Shown here: in pieces, positions 50,991-60,552 of the stretch
Layout: every line of letters starts with the position of its first letter
Position numbering within the stretch: position 1 is the first letter of the stretch
Assembly (NCBI GenBank): GCA_027923505.1
Contig: BROI01000008.1
Coordinates: 248,001-312,000, forward strand
Length of the DNA: 64,000 nucleotides
Direction of reading: 5' to 3'
Origin: Mayamaea pseudoterrestris
Taxonomy: Eukaryota; Bacillariophyta; Bacillariophyceae; Sellaphorales; Sellaphoraceae
Notes under the pieces: model-generated
The model's input: only the letters and a program-made list of their open reading frames with translations
Databases searched by the model: none
Told to the model about the DNA's origin: nothing
Made by a program: the position numbers and the translations under genes

Positions 50991-51560
50991 TAGCTGAGTT
51001 ATTTCGATGACGTTAAAAATCGGACACTCCTTGGCCAGGTTTCTCCCTGAGGATGCGAAATCGTTGTCGTAAACCCACTGGCAACCCTAACTTCAATTGG
51101 TCGTTCTCGGTCTTGATGGCGTCCGCCCAGAGCGTATTGCCGTTGGCGGAGTCAAGACGCTGGGCGTCCTTGCAGTTCCTGGGGATTTGCACAACGAACT
51201 TGAATGCGGGCAGCCTTGAGCATCCGGTCGAACTTGTTCTTGCGGCGCGTATACTTCTCCAACCGTTTCCAACCAGGCTTGGAAAGCATGGCCTGTCCAT
51301 AAGCAGCGAGCGTGACTGGATATACTTAATCATCATGGCGAGAGGCTCCCACGTGCGCTGGCCACTCGTCCATTGCACGACATAGTAACTAGACCCCTTG
51401 TAGTCGGCATAGCATGCCCTTCAATCGAATCGTGGGGATAGTACATGTCTTGGTCGCCACGCAACTCGGCATCACACTACGCTCGACCAAGTCAGAAATC
51501 TCATTGTAGGTAATGATTTCATTCACAGTGCTATCTGGAATAAACAATAGCAAGACATCG
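50990..51560 (-). mobile_element. Fossil Ty1/copia-type LTR element fragment
   Basis: A partial and broken copia-type pol fragment in minus orientation. It holds the chromodomain-like and linker region that precedes the reverse transcriptase in diatom-style copia elements (WTSGQRTWEPLAMM type wording, then the N-terminal edge of the RT region with NGNTLWADAI). LTRs, the RT core, RNase H and capsid are not seen. It carries several breaks and is too degraded to be anything but an old relic. Limits are approximate. Confidence 0.65.
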
Positions 51561-51608
51561 CCTACAGCGACTAACCTGTCAATTTTGCATGATCCAAAGA
51601 CGTGGTTT

Positions 51609-51981
51609 CACTGGCTCTCGATTCGTACTATTGCCTTGTGACGCAGTTTTCACTGGCACTCGTTTCGCACTACAGCCTTGTGACGCAGTTTACACTGGCA
51701 CTCGTTTCGTACTATTGCCTTGAGTAGCCGTTTTCACTGGCACTTGTTTTATACTATTGCCGTGTGACGCTGTTTTCACTGGCACTCGTTTCGTACTATT
51801 GCCTTGTGACGTAGTTTAACTGGCAATCGTTTCAAAATGCCTCGTGACGCAGTTTTCACTGGCACTCGTTTCGCAATATTGCCATCTGACGCTGTTTTCA
51901 CTGGCACTCGTTTCTCAATATTGCCTTGAGGCTTCCTTTCACTGGCACTTGTTTTATACTATTGCCTCATGACGTTGTTTG
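51609..51981 (+). repeat. Tandem repeat, nine copies of a 42-bp unit
   Basis: Nine head-to-tail units begin at about 51609, 51651, 51693, 51735, 51777, 51818, 51857, 51899 and 51940, so the period is 42 bases with two or three slightly shorter units. Each starts CACTGGCACTCGTTTCGTAC (or a close variant) and ends TGACGCAGTTTT. Units differ by a few bases each, so the array is not freshly amplified. 42 is divisible by three, but no frame gives a sensible repeat protein. Confidence 0.92.
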
Positions 51982-52231
51982 ACTATTGCATTTTAAACGA
52001 AACTATTCGGTCTGACTCACCAAGAGTCAGAACGGTCCCTTCCCCCTGTGGAAAAACGAAATTGCCGGCGCGCAGAACACGTTTTCAGTACTCGCCCTGT
52101 AGAAATCACTCGTGCGGGTGTCCGTTGCCACAATCGTGTAACGCCTATTTTTAACGGTCGATGGCAATCAGTGTCCTAGCGTCACTAAGCATAAACTAGA
52201 CCCACTCGAGCATCCAGGCACAGCACAACCA

Positions 52232-53020
52232 GTGCCACACACTCACATTGGGTTTGGACATGCAGGCTGCTTGTCATCCTCTATGGCTCCTAGTCTGTCT
52301 CCCAGCACTCATCTAAGCAGCTTGCCATCAAGTGTGCCATCAAGTGATCCAAGCGCCAAGCCAAGTGCATCATCTAGTGCAGGACCCAGTCTCCTCCCAA
52401 GTGCAGCACCAAGCTTGTTACCCTCTGTAACTCCCAGTTAGCAATAGCCCCAGCAGCTTGCCATCAAGTAGTGTGCCGTAAGTGATCCAAGTGCCCATTA
52501 AAGTGCATCATCTAGCACAAGACCCAGTCTTCGTCCCAGTGCCGCACCAAGCTTGTCACCCACTATAACTCCCAGTTGTCTCCCAGCACTAGGCCCCGGC
52601 AGCTTGCCATCAAGTGTGCCATCAAGTGATCCAAGCGCCAAGCCAAGAGCATCAACTACCGCAAGACCCAGTCCTCTTCCCAGCGCAGCACCAAGCTTGT
52701 CACCCTCTGTTACTTCCAGTTGTCTCCCAGCACAAGCCCCAGCAGCTTGCCATCAACTGTGCCAAGTAAACCCAATTGCCAAGCCAATTGCAGCATCTAG
52801 CGCAGGATCCAGTCTTCCTCCCGGTGCAGCACCAAGCTTGTCACCCTCCGTGGCTCCCAGTGTGTCTTTCAGCACTTGGCAAGTGTGCCATCAAGTAACC
52901 CAAGCGCCAAGCCATGTGCATCACCTAGCGCAGGACCTACCGGTAGTCTCCAAGAGTCAACACCAAGCTTGTCTCCCTCTGTGGCTCCTAGCTTGTCTCG
53001 AAACACTCAGCAAGTGTGCT
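52232..53020 (+). pseudogene. Relic of a PSxxPS Ser/Pro-rich repeat protein gene
   Basis: Plus-strand frames 52232-52441, 52553-53047 and part of 52876-53148 encode Ser/Pro/Ala repeats such as LPSSVPSSDPSAKPSASS and GPSLLPSAAPSLLPSVTPS. The DNA repeats with a period of about 135-145 bases; copies begin near 52316, 52452, 52597, 52740 and 52875, each with the core AGCTTGCCATCAAGTGTGCC. The reading frame changes between copies, and there is an in-frame stop after the first copy, no ATG at the front and no anchor or signal sequence, so it is a broken gene or repeat remnant. PSxxPS-rich mucin-like proteins are abundant in diatoms, often secreted or wall-associated. Two CTACCGGTAG palindromes (52937, 53051) lie in or beside the last copy. 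Confidence 0.7.
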
Positions 53021-54303
53021 ATCGAGATCATCCTGTTGTTGACCTGAGAGCTACCGGTAGTGCTACCCCCGTAACATGCCAGGTGTACTGTTTGTTCCAC
53101 TCGAACTGCCACGCAGTCAGGTCAGACCCCGGTCGCTCGGTGCAATGAAGAAGAGTGTAACTCACATAAATGGTTGCGCAGAATCGTGGCTTTGATGCTT
53201 GATCGAGTTGACGAAGCGTTGAGGGAAGTAGTGATGAGCCGAGAATCAAGATGCGCTAGCGGTAAGTGGCAAATGACAGCAAAATCGTCAGCAAAGCCCA
53301 GCTTGTTGGTACTTTATGGTGGGACTGCGTACGTTGCCGTCGTTGTGGCTCGCCGAAAGACTTCATTGAATTGTGACCAAACGAAGGAGTGAAACTCAGA
53401 AAGCAAAGCCCATTATGTCTTCGTCGATCTCAACGGAAGTTCTCGCTGTATGGTGCAACTTGTCCTTCATCGCATCGGGGAAGCACTAATGGCTAGTAAA
53501 GTGTGGTAATTGCTGGTGTGGGATGTGCATGCACGTGTATTTTTTTGTTGCGCATTCAAATTGGGTTGGGCCGTTGAGACTCACATTGGCCGGAGCATCG
53601 CGAAAATCCAATGGGTTGTGACTGCCTAGAAACCCCAAGTAGCGTTGCTGGCTGCTTTGAAATTTAAAATCTCGCCAGTTTATTATATGTTGGCACTTCC
53701 ACATGTTGCGGCTGTTGACATTGAAACTGTGGACCGCGACGTCTCTCGCCGGCCGTCTGTTTGGCCAGCTCCGGTATCGTCGAATGTTGCTGCCGATAGT
53801 GGTAATGTTGATGAAGGTGTTGCTGTGGTAACAGTGCACAGTGAGAAATGGGTTGTTTGCGAAAGAGCTGATCAGCTCAGCCTGCCTCTGTCGCTACAAG
53901 AACGTAAATAACTTGCTCTGATTGATACTGCTTGAATTGTCTGCATCTCGCGCTGTAAGACGCGGACGACGCAGCCACTTAAAGTTTGGTAACAAATATG
54001 TATGTGGTCACCAGCTTTGCTACGCTTTTAATGGCTGCCAATGTATAGATTATATGATACAGCCAAGTTTCTTCATCACTTGTGTCAATCAAACTCATTC
54101 CGTTACCAAATTATGTATGATGTCACATTAAATCATCGTCAGGGCCCTTGCATCGCGCCATACCTTGATAAATTTGTTTTCTGCACTTCCCTTGGACGCA
54201 GCTGTAAGACATAAAGACGATATCTAACTTTTACGAGAGTAGCCATGAACGAGGGCAAAGAACTGTTCAAACCATATACTGAGTAAGCCATTTCTAGTTA
54301 ACC
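53021..54303. other. Gene-poor region
   Basis: About 1.3 kb without a recognisable gene. Frames of 60-120 codons occur on both strands (for example 53174-53392, 53486-53839, 53645-53911) but use non-ATG starts or have no family resemblance. The frame at 53645-53911 is the most protein-like (VAAVDIETVDRDVSRRPSVW) and might be a remnant exon. Confidence 0.35.
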
Positions 54304-55421
54304 TTATTTCGTGATTGACCAACGGATGTAAAACTCAGCAATATCAAACGGCCAGAGAATCAAGTTCAAGGGAAATGGAAGGTTGAAGCCACTTTTGAAT
54401 TGAAAGTAAAAGCCAAGAGCGGCAAAAGTGTAGGCGAAAATTTCGTCAATGTAGGTGTCCTCGTGCTTCTCAGGAATAAAGCCACCTAGCCTTACTCTGT
54501 GTGCCAAGCAAAAGGCATAGAGCGCGCGCGCCATCATGAGGCCTCCATCCAATGCTGACGCTGCGGCGGAAATCGCCGACTGAATGGTCCATGCCAAGCT
54601 TAACGCAATCCACTTGCAGACCCAACACAACACAACAGGGACCCACTTGTGGAAGTCCTTGGGGACTGCGAGTCTGGCGGCTGGTGCAATAAAACGCTGG
54701 CATGGCATTTCCAAAAAATTGGCAATGGTCAAGGACAGGGAGACGGTTCGAGCAAATTGGATGGATAGCACTGCAGCGACGGCGAGCCAAACTTTGTAAA
54801 TGGCTCCAAGACTGTCATTGACTCTCTGGGGGTTCATTTTCTTGAGAACGAGTAAAGTCTTTCGCTGCAGAATTTCCTGTCCATTGACCTGCTTGATGTC
54901 AATCTTTCCATCATTGTCTTCGTCTGCTACGTCGTCCTTTTTGCTAGCCTCGATAATGACCAAGGCTTCCTCAGACAAGGCCGTTAGTGCTTCCGCGACA
55001 GACTTGCGTCCACCAAACTCCGCCGCCTTGAGAGCTGCAAATAGAGTAGGAAAAGTCCCTCCAAAAAAGCAAATGATGGTACCATACAGAAAGTAGAGCG
55101 CATTCTGCGGCAACCTGCTCAAGAGTGCGCGGATCTTGGAAACAAATACGATCACCAACGGAATCACAATGGTGGCCAGATTTACTAAAGGACGTCCGAT
55201 TGTCTCCAATATCTGACTAGAGTGTCCTCGTTTCGTCGTGGTGTGTCTCGTGTTGTGTCTCGTGACTCATATCCAGAAAAGCCGGGCGTCATCACGCCAC
55301 GTGGCGAAACCATGTTGTGCATTAAGGTTAAGGTTGGCAACACGAGAGGCGTTTTGTGTCGCGTCCAAAAAAGTGGACGCGACACGAACAGCTTCCATGT
55401 TGCCTTCATTGCATCCACCAT
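54304..55421 (-). CDS. Multispan membrane protein with EF-hand-like loop (two-exon model)
   Basis: The main frame, 55212-54304, encodes about 302 residues but has no ATG near its front. A short upstream frame beginning with an ATG at 55421 (MVDAMKATWKLFVSRPLFWT) can be joined by a putative 83-nt intron (55295-55213, GTGATG...GTCAG) to give 344 aa; the join is in phase but unproven. The protein has about five hydrophobic segments: LVNLATIVIPLVIVFV, NALYFLYGTIICFFGGTF, VWLAVAAVLSIQF, VPVVLCWVCKWIALSLAW, FAYTFAALGFYFQF. Between the second and third lies DVADEDNDGKIDIKQV, which fits an EF-hand calcium loop (D-x-D-N-D-G-x-I-D). The family is unknown to me. The left 46-bp inverted-repeat arm (55219-55264) falls within the proposed intron. 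Confidence 0.7.
55219..55264. repeat. Left arm of a perfect 46-bp inverted repeat
   Basis: It begins AGAGTGTCCTCG and ends GTGTCTCGTG. Its exact reverse complement is at 56249-56294 (46 of 46 bases). Outside the left arm lies ACT (55216-55218); the same ACT follows the right arm (56295-56297), like a 3-bp target-site duplication. Confidence 0.9.
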
Positions 55422-56403
55422 TACTCAACTAATATAGGTCCCGCGGCTATACTACTATATTCGCTAGAAAGCCAAGCGTATCCGCTACATGTTGGGCTAA
55501 TCAGATTTTAATTTGGTCCCGTTTACACCTTTTTTGTGGAGAGTCAAACTTTGACCATTTTCGTGTCGTGATCGCTCGAATTTGCCACGATGTCATCGCG
55601 CGAACCCCTCCAGTCGCTCGTCGTCATGAAGGCTCTTTCACCACATCAACTGCCATCTCCTTCACCAAAAGCCTTTATATGCAGTCAATTGTTCTATGCT
55701 AGAATTTGATTACATCATGATTGGGCAATTTTTGTTTGCTGGTCATGATCCCGGTGGAACTGGATGCGGCAGGCTTGTCGTCGTCAACTTGTTGTCATGT
55801 GACATGCCATGGTTTGATCGGTAGCAGTACGAATGCAATTTCCTTCTACACAATATGATACAATAGTATTCTAATTAACAGTGTCTCGCTATTATATATT
55901 TTATTGTAAAATGGTAGATAGTCCGATTGTGCTCGTTCAAAGGTGACGAGTGACGAGGCATGAGCACATCATGATCATCTGGCATCAAATCCTTTAGCAT
56001 GGCTGGCAATATATGGCGCAAATATGTCATATCAACAGCCCAATTCTACCACTGGTGCCATGCAACTAGCTTGCAGCCTCATTCGCTCTCGTCATGGGAC
56101 GCATCGTCCTGCATGACAAGCCACAACAAGCATCGATCGAGCGATTTTCAACCAGCAAGTTGGCGCGGGCGCCGCGCAGCTTGACTGTAAATGGCTCTTG
56201 TGCTTTAAATGACTCATTTGCGAATGCTACGTGGCAAAAGTTCGGGCGCACGAGACACAACACGAGACACACCACGACGAAACGAGGACACTCTACTGAG
56301 TCCTTCGGTCGGCATTTTTGCATCGGATGCGATTGCAACCTTGCCTTTGGTCGTGCTTGCCATGGTTGTTTTTTTGGATCTTTGTGCGAATGAACGAAAA
56401 TCC
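55422..56403. other. Intergenic region between membrane protein gene and TERT
   Basis: About 980 bases between divergent genes, AT-richer than the surroundings around 55840-55920. The right inverted-repeat arm lies near its end. Short frames (55999-56184, 56066-56440) have no recognisable product. Both promoters are presumably here. Confidence 0.4.
56249..56294. repeat. Right arm of a perfect 46-bp inverted repeat
   Basis: Exact reverse complement of 55219-55264. The span between outer ends is 1076 bases. The interior carries no transposase frame, so a non-autonomous foldback/MITE-type DNA element is one reading; a duplicated regulatory stretch is another. Confidence 0.9.
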
Positions 56404-59400
56404 ATGGAGCAATATCGTCACCTTTGTCGTCCAGTACCACTACGACGTGTAGTAACGTTGCGACATTTTAACTTTTGCTGCCCGTCCAGCTTCGACATGG
56501 TGATGATGACATGTCAGCATTTAGGCAGTACTGCCGCCGCTGTAATGGGCGCTTCTCAACTTGTGCGCAATGACGGTTCGATCAGTCATGATGAGAATAC
56601 ATGGAGTTCAAGAATTAATACTGTGAAAGTGATTCTTGGTGCAGATGCCAAGGTGATGTGCATGTCCCTGTTTTTGGACGAGTACTTCGCGTCCTCCCAA
56701 ATTGACCTTACTGTTCCCAACAATCTACCGGTACATGAACAAATAGCTGCTTTTGTAGTTGCTCCATATTCTACGTTAGCGCCAGTCAAATCAGTGGATC
56801 CATCTTGTCGACAGTCACTTGCTAGTCTCGTCGATGATGCAGTGTGGGTCCTCCTTCAGCGACCTACACGGTATCACGAAGGTCAAAACATTCTTTGCAA
56901 AGGATATTTAATTCATCAATTCTATAATGATAGCGCTTGTCCAAGCATGCATGCTGCAGCAGTCATGACACAAATTAACAATAACGTACTTTTCTGGAAA
57001 ACCAACCTTGCCTGTCGACTGCTGCACGAGCTGGTAGGCGACCAAGTCATGCGAACCATTCTCGTAAACACCTCGGTTTTTGTTCCAATACTGCAAAAGA
57101 ATGAACCAGCACATTCTGACGGTAATTATATGCAAGTATGTGGGCCGAGCTGTAAGCCTGGTCTTATGCAGCAGCCGAGTCTCAAAATTGAACAAAAACG
57201 CAGGAAACGTAACCGTCAACTTTCAACGAGCCAGCAACCGCAGAATCTTCTTCCACAAGCGCATATTCCAAACAAGGGTCTTCTTTACTCGAGCACTTAC
57301 GTTCCGAAAATTGGCCTGCCAACAAACCATTTTTTGAATGGACCCTGCGAGCCAGAAACATTATTGAAGGCCATGATTGGCGGACAGTACTCTTGCGAAA
57401 GATCTAGCCGGCAACAGAGGAAACGATGGCGGAATCTTTGCGCCAAAGGATTTCCTCTATGCAATAGTATGTTCCACAAACATCGTTCCTTCGACTATCA
57501 TCGGCTTTTAAATCGATTCTGTCCTTTACCAAAACTTGTGACGCAACACGAAATTGATATTGCCGATGCTTCCGCTGCGCACTCTTCTGTCGACGGGGTC
57601 ATCAAGTTCGTATCGGCAGTTCTAAGGAATGTCATTCCGTTAGAGATGATGGGCTCCTCAAAGAATTTGGAGCTTCTTGTTCGCCACGCCGAAACGTTTG
57701 TCAAGCTCCGACGGCAAGAGACCCTCGCTAACAAGGTTGCCATGAACGGCATGAAGATTACTCATGCCTCATGGCTGCTAATGGCGTCCGAAAAGAGTAA
57801 GGTGCGGCGAACAGACCACCAGCTTGCCCATTTTCTGTTGCTGCGCGTCGTCCGCTGGATCTTCGGACATTTTCTTGTTCCGTTGCTGGCATCCACGTTT
57901 CACGTTACAGAAAGTGAGATGAGCGGCAAACATATCTTATATTATCGCAAGCCGGTCTGGTCCATCTTTCGATCTTTGTCCATGGCGAAGCTTCTCAAAC
58001 AGCAATACACGGAAATTTCGCCGAAGGAAGCAATGCAGCGATTATCACTACAGCAAATGGGACTGAGTAGGCTTCGATTGTTACCGAAAGCTACCGGCGT
58101 ACGCCCTATCGCGACGCTTTGTAAGCAGGAGCACTTCCGGCGAGCTGCTCCATCTTTAGGTGTAGAGCTTTTAAAATATGGGGCGGATGATGACGAAGAA
58201 ACTCATACTCATCATTTCAAAGCGCGAAAGAGGACAATGCGTCCACGGAATGCATCATCTGCATGCTCGACTAACCAAATCCTGAGCAACGTATTCTCTG
58301 TGCTTCGGGACGAGTATAATCGACGACAAAATCTGTTTGGCGCTGGGGTTGATGGGTTGCACTACTTTTACCCTCGATACCGCGCATTCATTAACACACT
58401 TCGGTCCGGCATGTCATGTATTACACCGATCTATTTTGTGAGCGTCGATATTCGACAAGCATACGACAGTATCGACCAAAATCATCTACTTTCCATCGTT
58501 GACAAAGTGTTGAGTCAACGGGAATATTGTATCCAGCGATACGACGTCTTCCACCCATTTCCCAGCCTCGGTCGAGTCATCAAGCGTTCGCAAAGAAAGG
58601 TCGGGACTTCATCGTCCGTTGACCCGCTCATCTCCCGCTCTTTCACAAAAGGCTTTCGTCAAAGCGTTCTCATTGATTCTGTCAATACTTGTGTGGCTCA
58701 AAAGGAGCATCTTTCGAAACAGTTGTTTGAGCATTTGCGAAGCCATCTTGTGACTATTCAAGGCCGATACGGGGACCGTTACTTGGTACAGTCAATTGGT
58801 ATACCTCAAGGCAGCATCTTGTCGACAATCCTCTGCAACTTTTTCTATGGTTCTTACGAACAAAAGACATTGCCGGACTTCTTAACTAGCTCGTCGGTGG
58901 GCGAGAGCGCAACCCTGCTAATCCGAATGGTGGACGACTTCATGTTGGCGACGCCCAATCGCCCCCTGGCAGCAAATTTTTTGAAAGCGATGGAGACGGG
59001 AGATGAAGAGCTTGGCGTATCAATCAACAAATCGAAGACGAAAGTCAGTGCTACGATGGAAATGGACGGGATTGTTCATTCGGACGCTGCAATCGCGAGA
59101 CGATTTTTTCCTTGGTGTGGTATGCTTTTCGACCTCAAATCATACGCAGTCCGTATCGATTACGCCCGCCTCGTTGCTGATGACATAAGCTCGGGTCTCA
59201 CTGTGGAACAAAGTAGCCATCAGGGAATCCGATTCAGAGCTGCCCTTCGAACGTTTATTCGTCCTAGATGCATCCCCATTCTGTTTGACTGCGCTATAAA
59301 CGATACGCGGACGCAAACAATTAATTTCTATCAGCTTTACATCTTTTCTGCAGCGAAAATGTTGGCGTACTTGAAGTCCACTGACATGATGCACAAGATA

Positions 59401-59715
59401 AAGCACAATCTCAAGTTCATAATTGATGCAATCGTCTCTAGCGTCAAATATGGACACAGCTTGATTCGAAATCGTCTAAAGCAATCTCATGTTGGGTTGG
59501 AACTTGGATTTTCTCGTCGTGTGGCGCTTTGGATTGGGTATACAGCGTTTCACGATGTGTTGATTCGCTCTCAAGCATTTCTTGCCTTGGCCGAAGCGCT
59601 GCATGGGAAAATCGTCCTCTTGCGCATCCGTTCTAAGCCAGTATACTTCAAACATGCGATATTTGAAGCGATGCAAAGCTCTGGAATTAAAGATATATTA
59701 GCAAAGTCGCCATAG
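56404..59715 (+). CDS. TERT: Telomerase reverse transcriptase
   Basis: 1103 aa from the ATG at 56404 (MEQYRHLCRPVPLRR); the frame is open to an ATG at 56209, but that extra part includes the right inverted-repeat arm and looks spurious. Telomerase-specific features: a QFP-like block (FCPLPKLVTQHE, FVKLRRQETLANKV), the T motif near 490 (LASTFHVTESEMSGKHILYY), then RT motifs 1 (LRLLPKATGVRPIATL, ~555), 3-like (VFSVLRDEYNRRQ), A (YFVSVDIRQAYDSID, ~680, first Asp), B' (YLVQSIGIPQGSILSTILCN), C (LIRMVDDFMLATP, ~841, Asp pair), D (LGVSINKSKTKVS) and E (FFPWCGMLFDL, ~901), then a ~190-aa C-terminal extension. The three catalytic Asp residues are all present. It adds telomere repeats using an RNA template. 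No introns, unusual for many eukaryotic TERT genes; length is close to human (1132). Confidence 0.95.
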   Translation: MEQYRHLCRPVPLRRVVTLRHFNFCCPSSFDMVMMTCQHLGSTAAAVMGASQLVRNDGSISHDENTWSSRINTVKVILGADAKVMCMSLFLDEYFASSQIDLTVPNNLPVHEQIAAFVVAPYSTLAPVKSVDPSCRQSLASLVDDAVWVLLQRPTRYHEGQNILCKGYLIHQFYNDSACPSMHAAAVMTQINNNVLFWKTNLACRLLHELVGDQVMRTILVNTSVFVPILQKNEPAHSDGNYMQVCGPSCKPGLMQQPSLKIEQKRRKRNRQLSTSQQPQNLLPQAHIPNKGLLYSSTYVPKIGLPTNHFLNGPCEPETLLKAMIGGQYSCERSSRQQRKRWRNLCAKGFPLCNSMFHKHRSFDYHRLLNRFCPLPKLVTQHEIDIADASAAHSSVDGVIKFVSAVLRNVIPLEMMGSSKNLELLVRHAETFVKLRRQETLANKVAMNGMKITHASWLLMASEKSKVRRTDHQLAHFLLLRVVRWIFGHFLVPLLASTFHVTESEMSGKHILYYRKPVWSIFRSLSMAKLLKQQYTEISPKEAMQRLSLQQMGLSRLRLLPKATGVRPIATLCKQEHFRRAAPSLGVELLKYGADDDEETHTHHFKARKRTMRPRNASSACSTNQILSNVFSVLRDEYNRRQNLFGAGVDGLHYFYPRYRAFINTLRSGMSCITPIYFVSVDIRQAYDSIDQNHLLSIVDKVLSQREYCIQRYDVFHPFPSLGRVIKRSQRKVGTSSSVDPLISRSFTKGFRQSVLIDSVNTCVAQKEHLSKQLFEHLRSHLVTIQGRYGDRYLVQSIGIPQGSILSTILCNFFYGSYEQKTLPDFLTSSSVGESATLLIRMVDDFMLATPNRPLAANFLKAMETGDEELGVSINKSKTKVSATMEMDGIVHSDAAIARRFFPWCGMLFDLKSYAVRIDYARLVADDISSGLTVEQSSHQGIRFRAALRTFIRPRCIPILFDCAINDTRTQTINFYQLYIFSAAKMLAYLKSTDMMHKIKHNLKFIIDAIVSSVKYGHSLIRNRLKQSHVGLELGFSRRVALWIGYTAFHDVLIRSQAFLALAEALHGKIVLLRIRSKPVYFKHAIFEAMQSSGIKDILAKSP

Positions 59716-59760
59716 TAATCATTAATCGTAGCAGACTACTGTTGTCGTACGTGTTTACGT

Positions 59761-60552
59761 TTAGCCTCTAAATGTTTCGTCTATTCGCCTCTCGAACGCT
59801 AGCGCCATTCTCTCATCATGACCTACGGCCTCAATCAAACGCATGCAATCACTTTCCATATCCTCCAATCCAACATGATCAGTCACTAAAATGCCTCGGT
59901 CGTGGTCGAGCTCATGTTGTGCGCAGCGAGCAGCCTCTCCGCTTAAACGTATACGCATCCACATTCCATCAATATTTTGATACTCAATCTCTACATTGGC
60001 GTCTCTTAGGACATTGGCGACAAATGTTGGTGGAAGTACAAGACAATGCTCCGCCCAAATCTTCATTTCTACCTCGGCTGATCGTCGTACGATGCGAGGA
60101 TTAATCATCACAATGGAAAACGGAGGTGACAGTGGTAGAAGTCGTATCTCATCTAAAAATACAATTCGAGCATTGATTCCGCATTGTTGCGCCGCCATAC
60201 CGATGGCTTTTTCCCGACGAGCCGTGTCTTTTAGTGAAGAGCACACGATTCTGAGCATTTCTGTCGAAAACATGTCATTTGGTACGGGGTCTGCTGGTCG
60301 ACGAAGGATCGGATCCGGCCATCGTGCCATTGTCCATTCATTTAAAGTTGCAGCTTGTGCTACAATCAATAGAGGAAGCGACGTTCCTTTCCAATCGCTT
60401 CGATACGGAAAGTTAGGAAGCTGGTGATCAAACGCAAAAGTCGGTGGTGGCGATGATTGGAGCGCGACAGAGCCAATGATCAAACGGATGAATGATTGAG
60501 CTAAAATCTGTCGTCGATCAATTGTATCGGGCGAAGAAATATGTATGAGCAT
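59761..60552 (-). CDS. Peptide deformylase, probably organellar
   Basis: PDF removes formyl groups from new N-terminal Met in plastids and mitochondria. In this 263-aa protein motif 1 is GMAAQQ (118-123), motif 2 is EHCLVLP (168-174) and motif 3 is QHELDH (212-217); Cys170, His213 and His217 are the expected metal ligands and Glu214 the catalytic base. The usual motif 2 is E-G-C-L-S, so His at the Gly position and Val-Leu-Pro after Leu are unusual. The N-terminus (IDRRQILAQS...VALQSSPPPTFAF, 11-41) has twin Arg, a hydrophobic stretch and a TFA/F end, resembling a Tat-type or plastid presequence seen in diatom plastid proteins; no preceding signal peptide is visible. The ATG at 60552 is preceded by an in-frame stop. 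It is divergent from the next gene with ~215 bases between starts. Confidence 0.88.
   Translation of the reverse strand: MLIHISSPDTIDRRQILAQSFIRLIIGSVALQSSPPPTFAFDHQLPNFPYRSDWKGTSLPLLIVAQAATLNEWTMARWPDPILRRPADPVPNDMFSTEMLRIVCSSLKDTARREKAIGMAAQQCGINARIVFLDEIRLLPLSPPFSIVMINPRIVRRSAEVEMKIWAEHCLVLPPTFVANVLRDANVEIEYQNIDGMWMRIRLSGEAARCAQHELDHDRGILVTDHVGLEDMESDCMRLIEAVGHDERMALAFERRIDETFRG

Noticed and set aside
51609-51981. CRISPR array
   Set aside because: Units are directly abutting with no spacers and the genome is eukaryotic; it is a simple tandem repeat.
53174-54131. Several 60-120 codon frames in the gene-poor region
   Set aside because: No ATG-led, family-like product; possibly remnants, but unsupported as genes.
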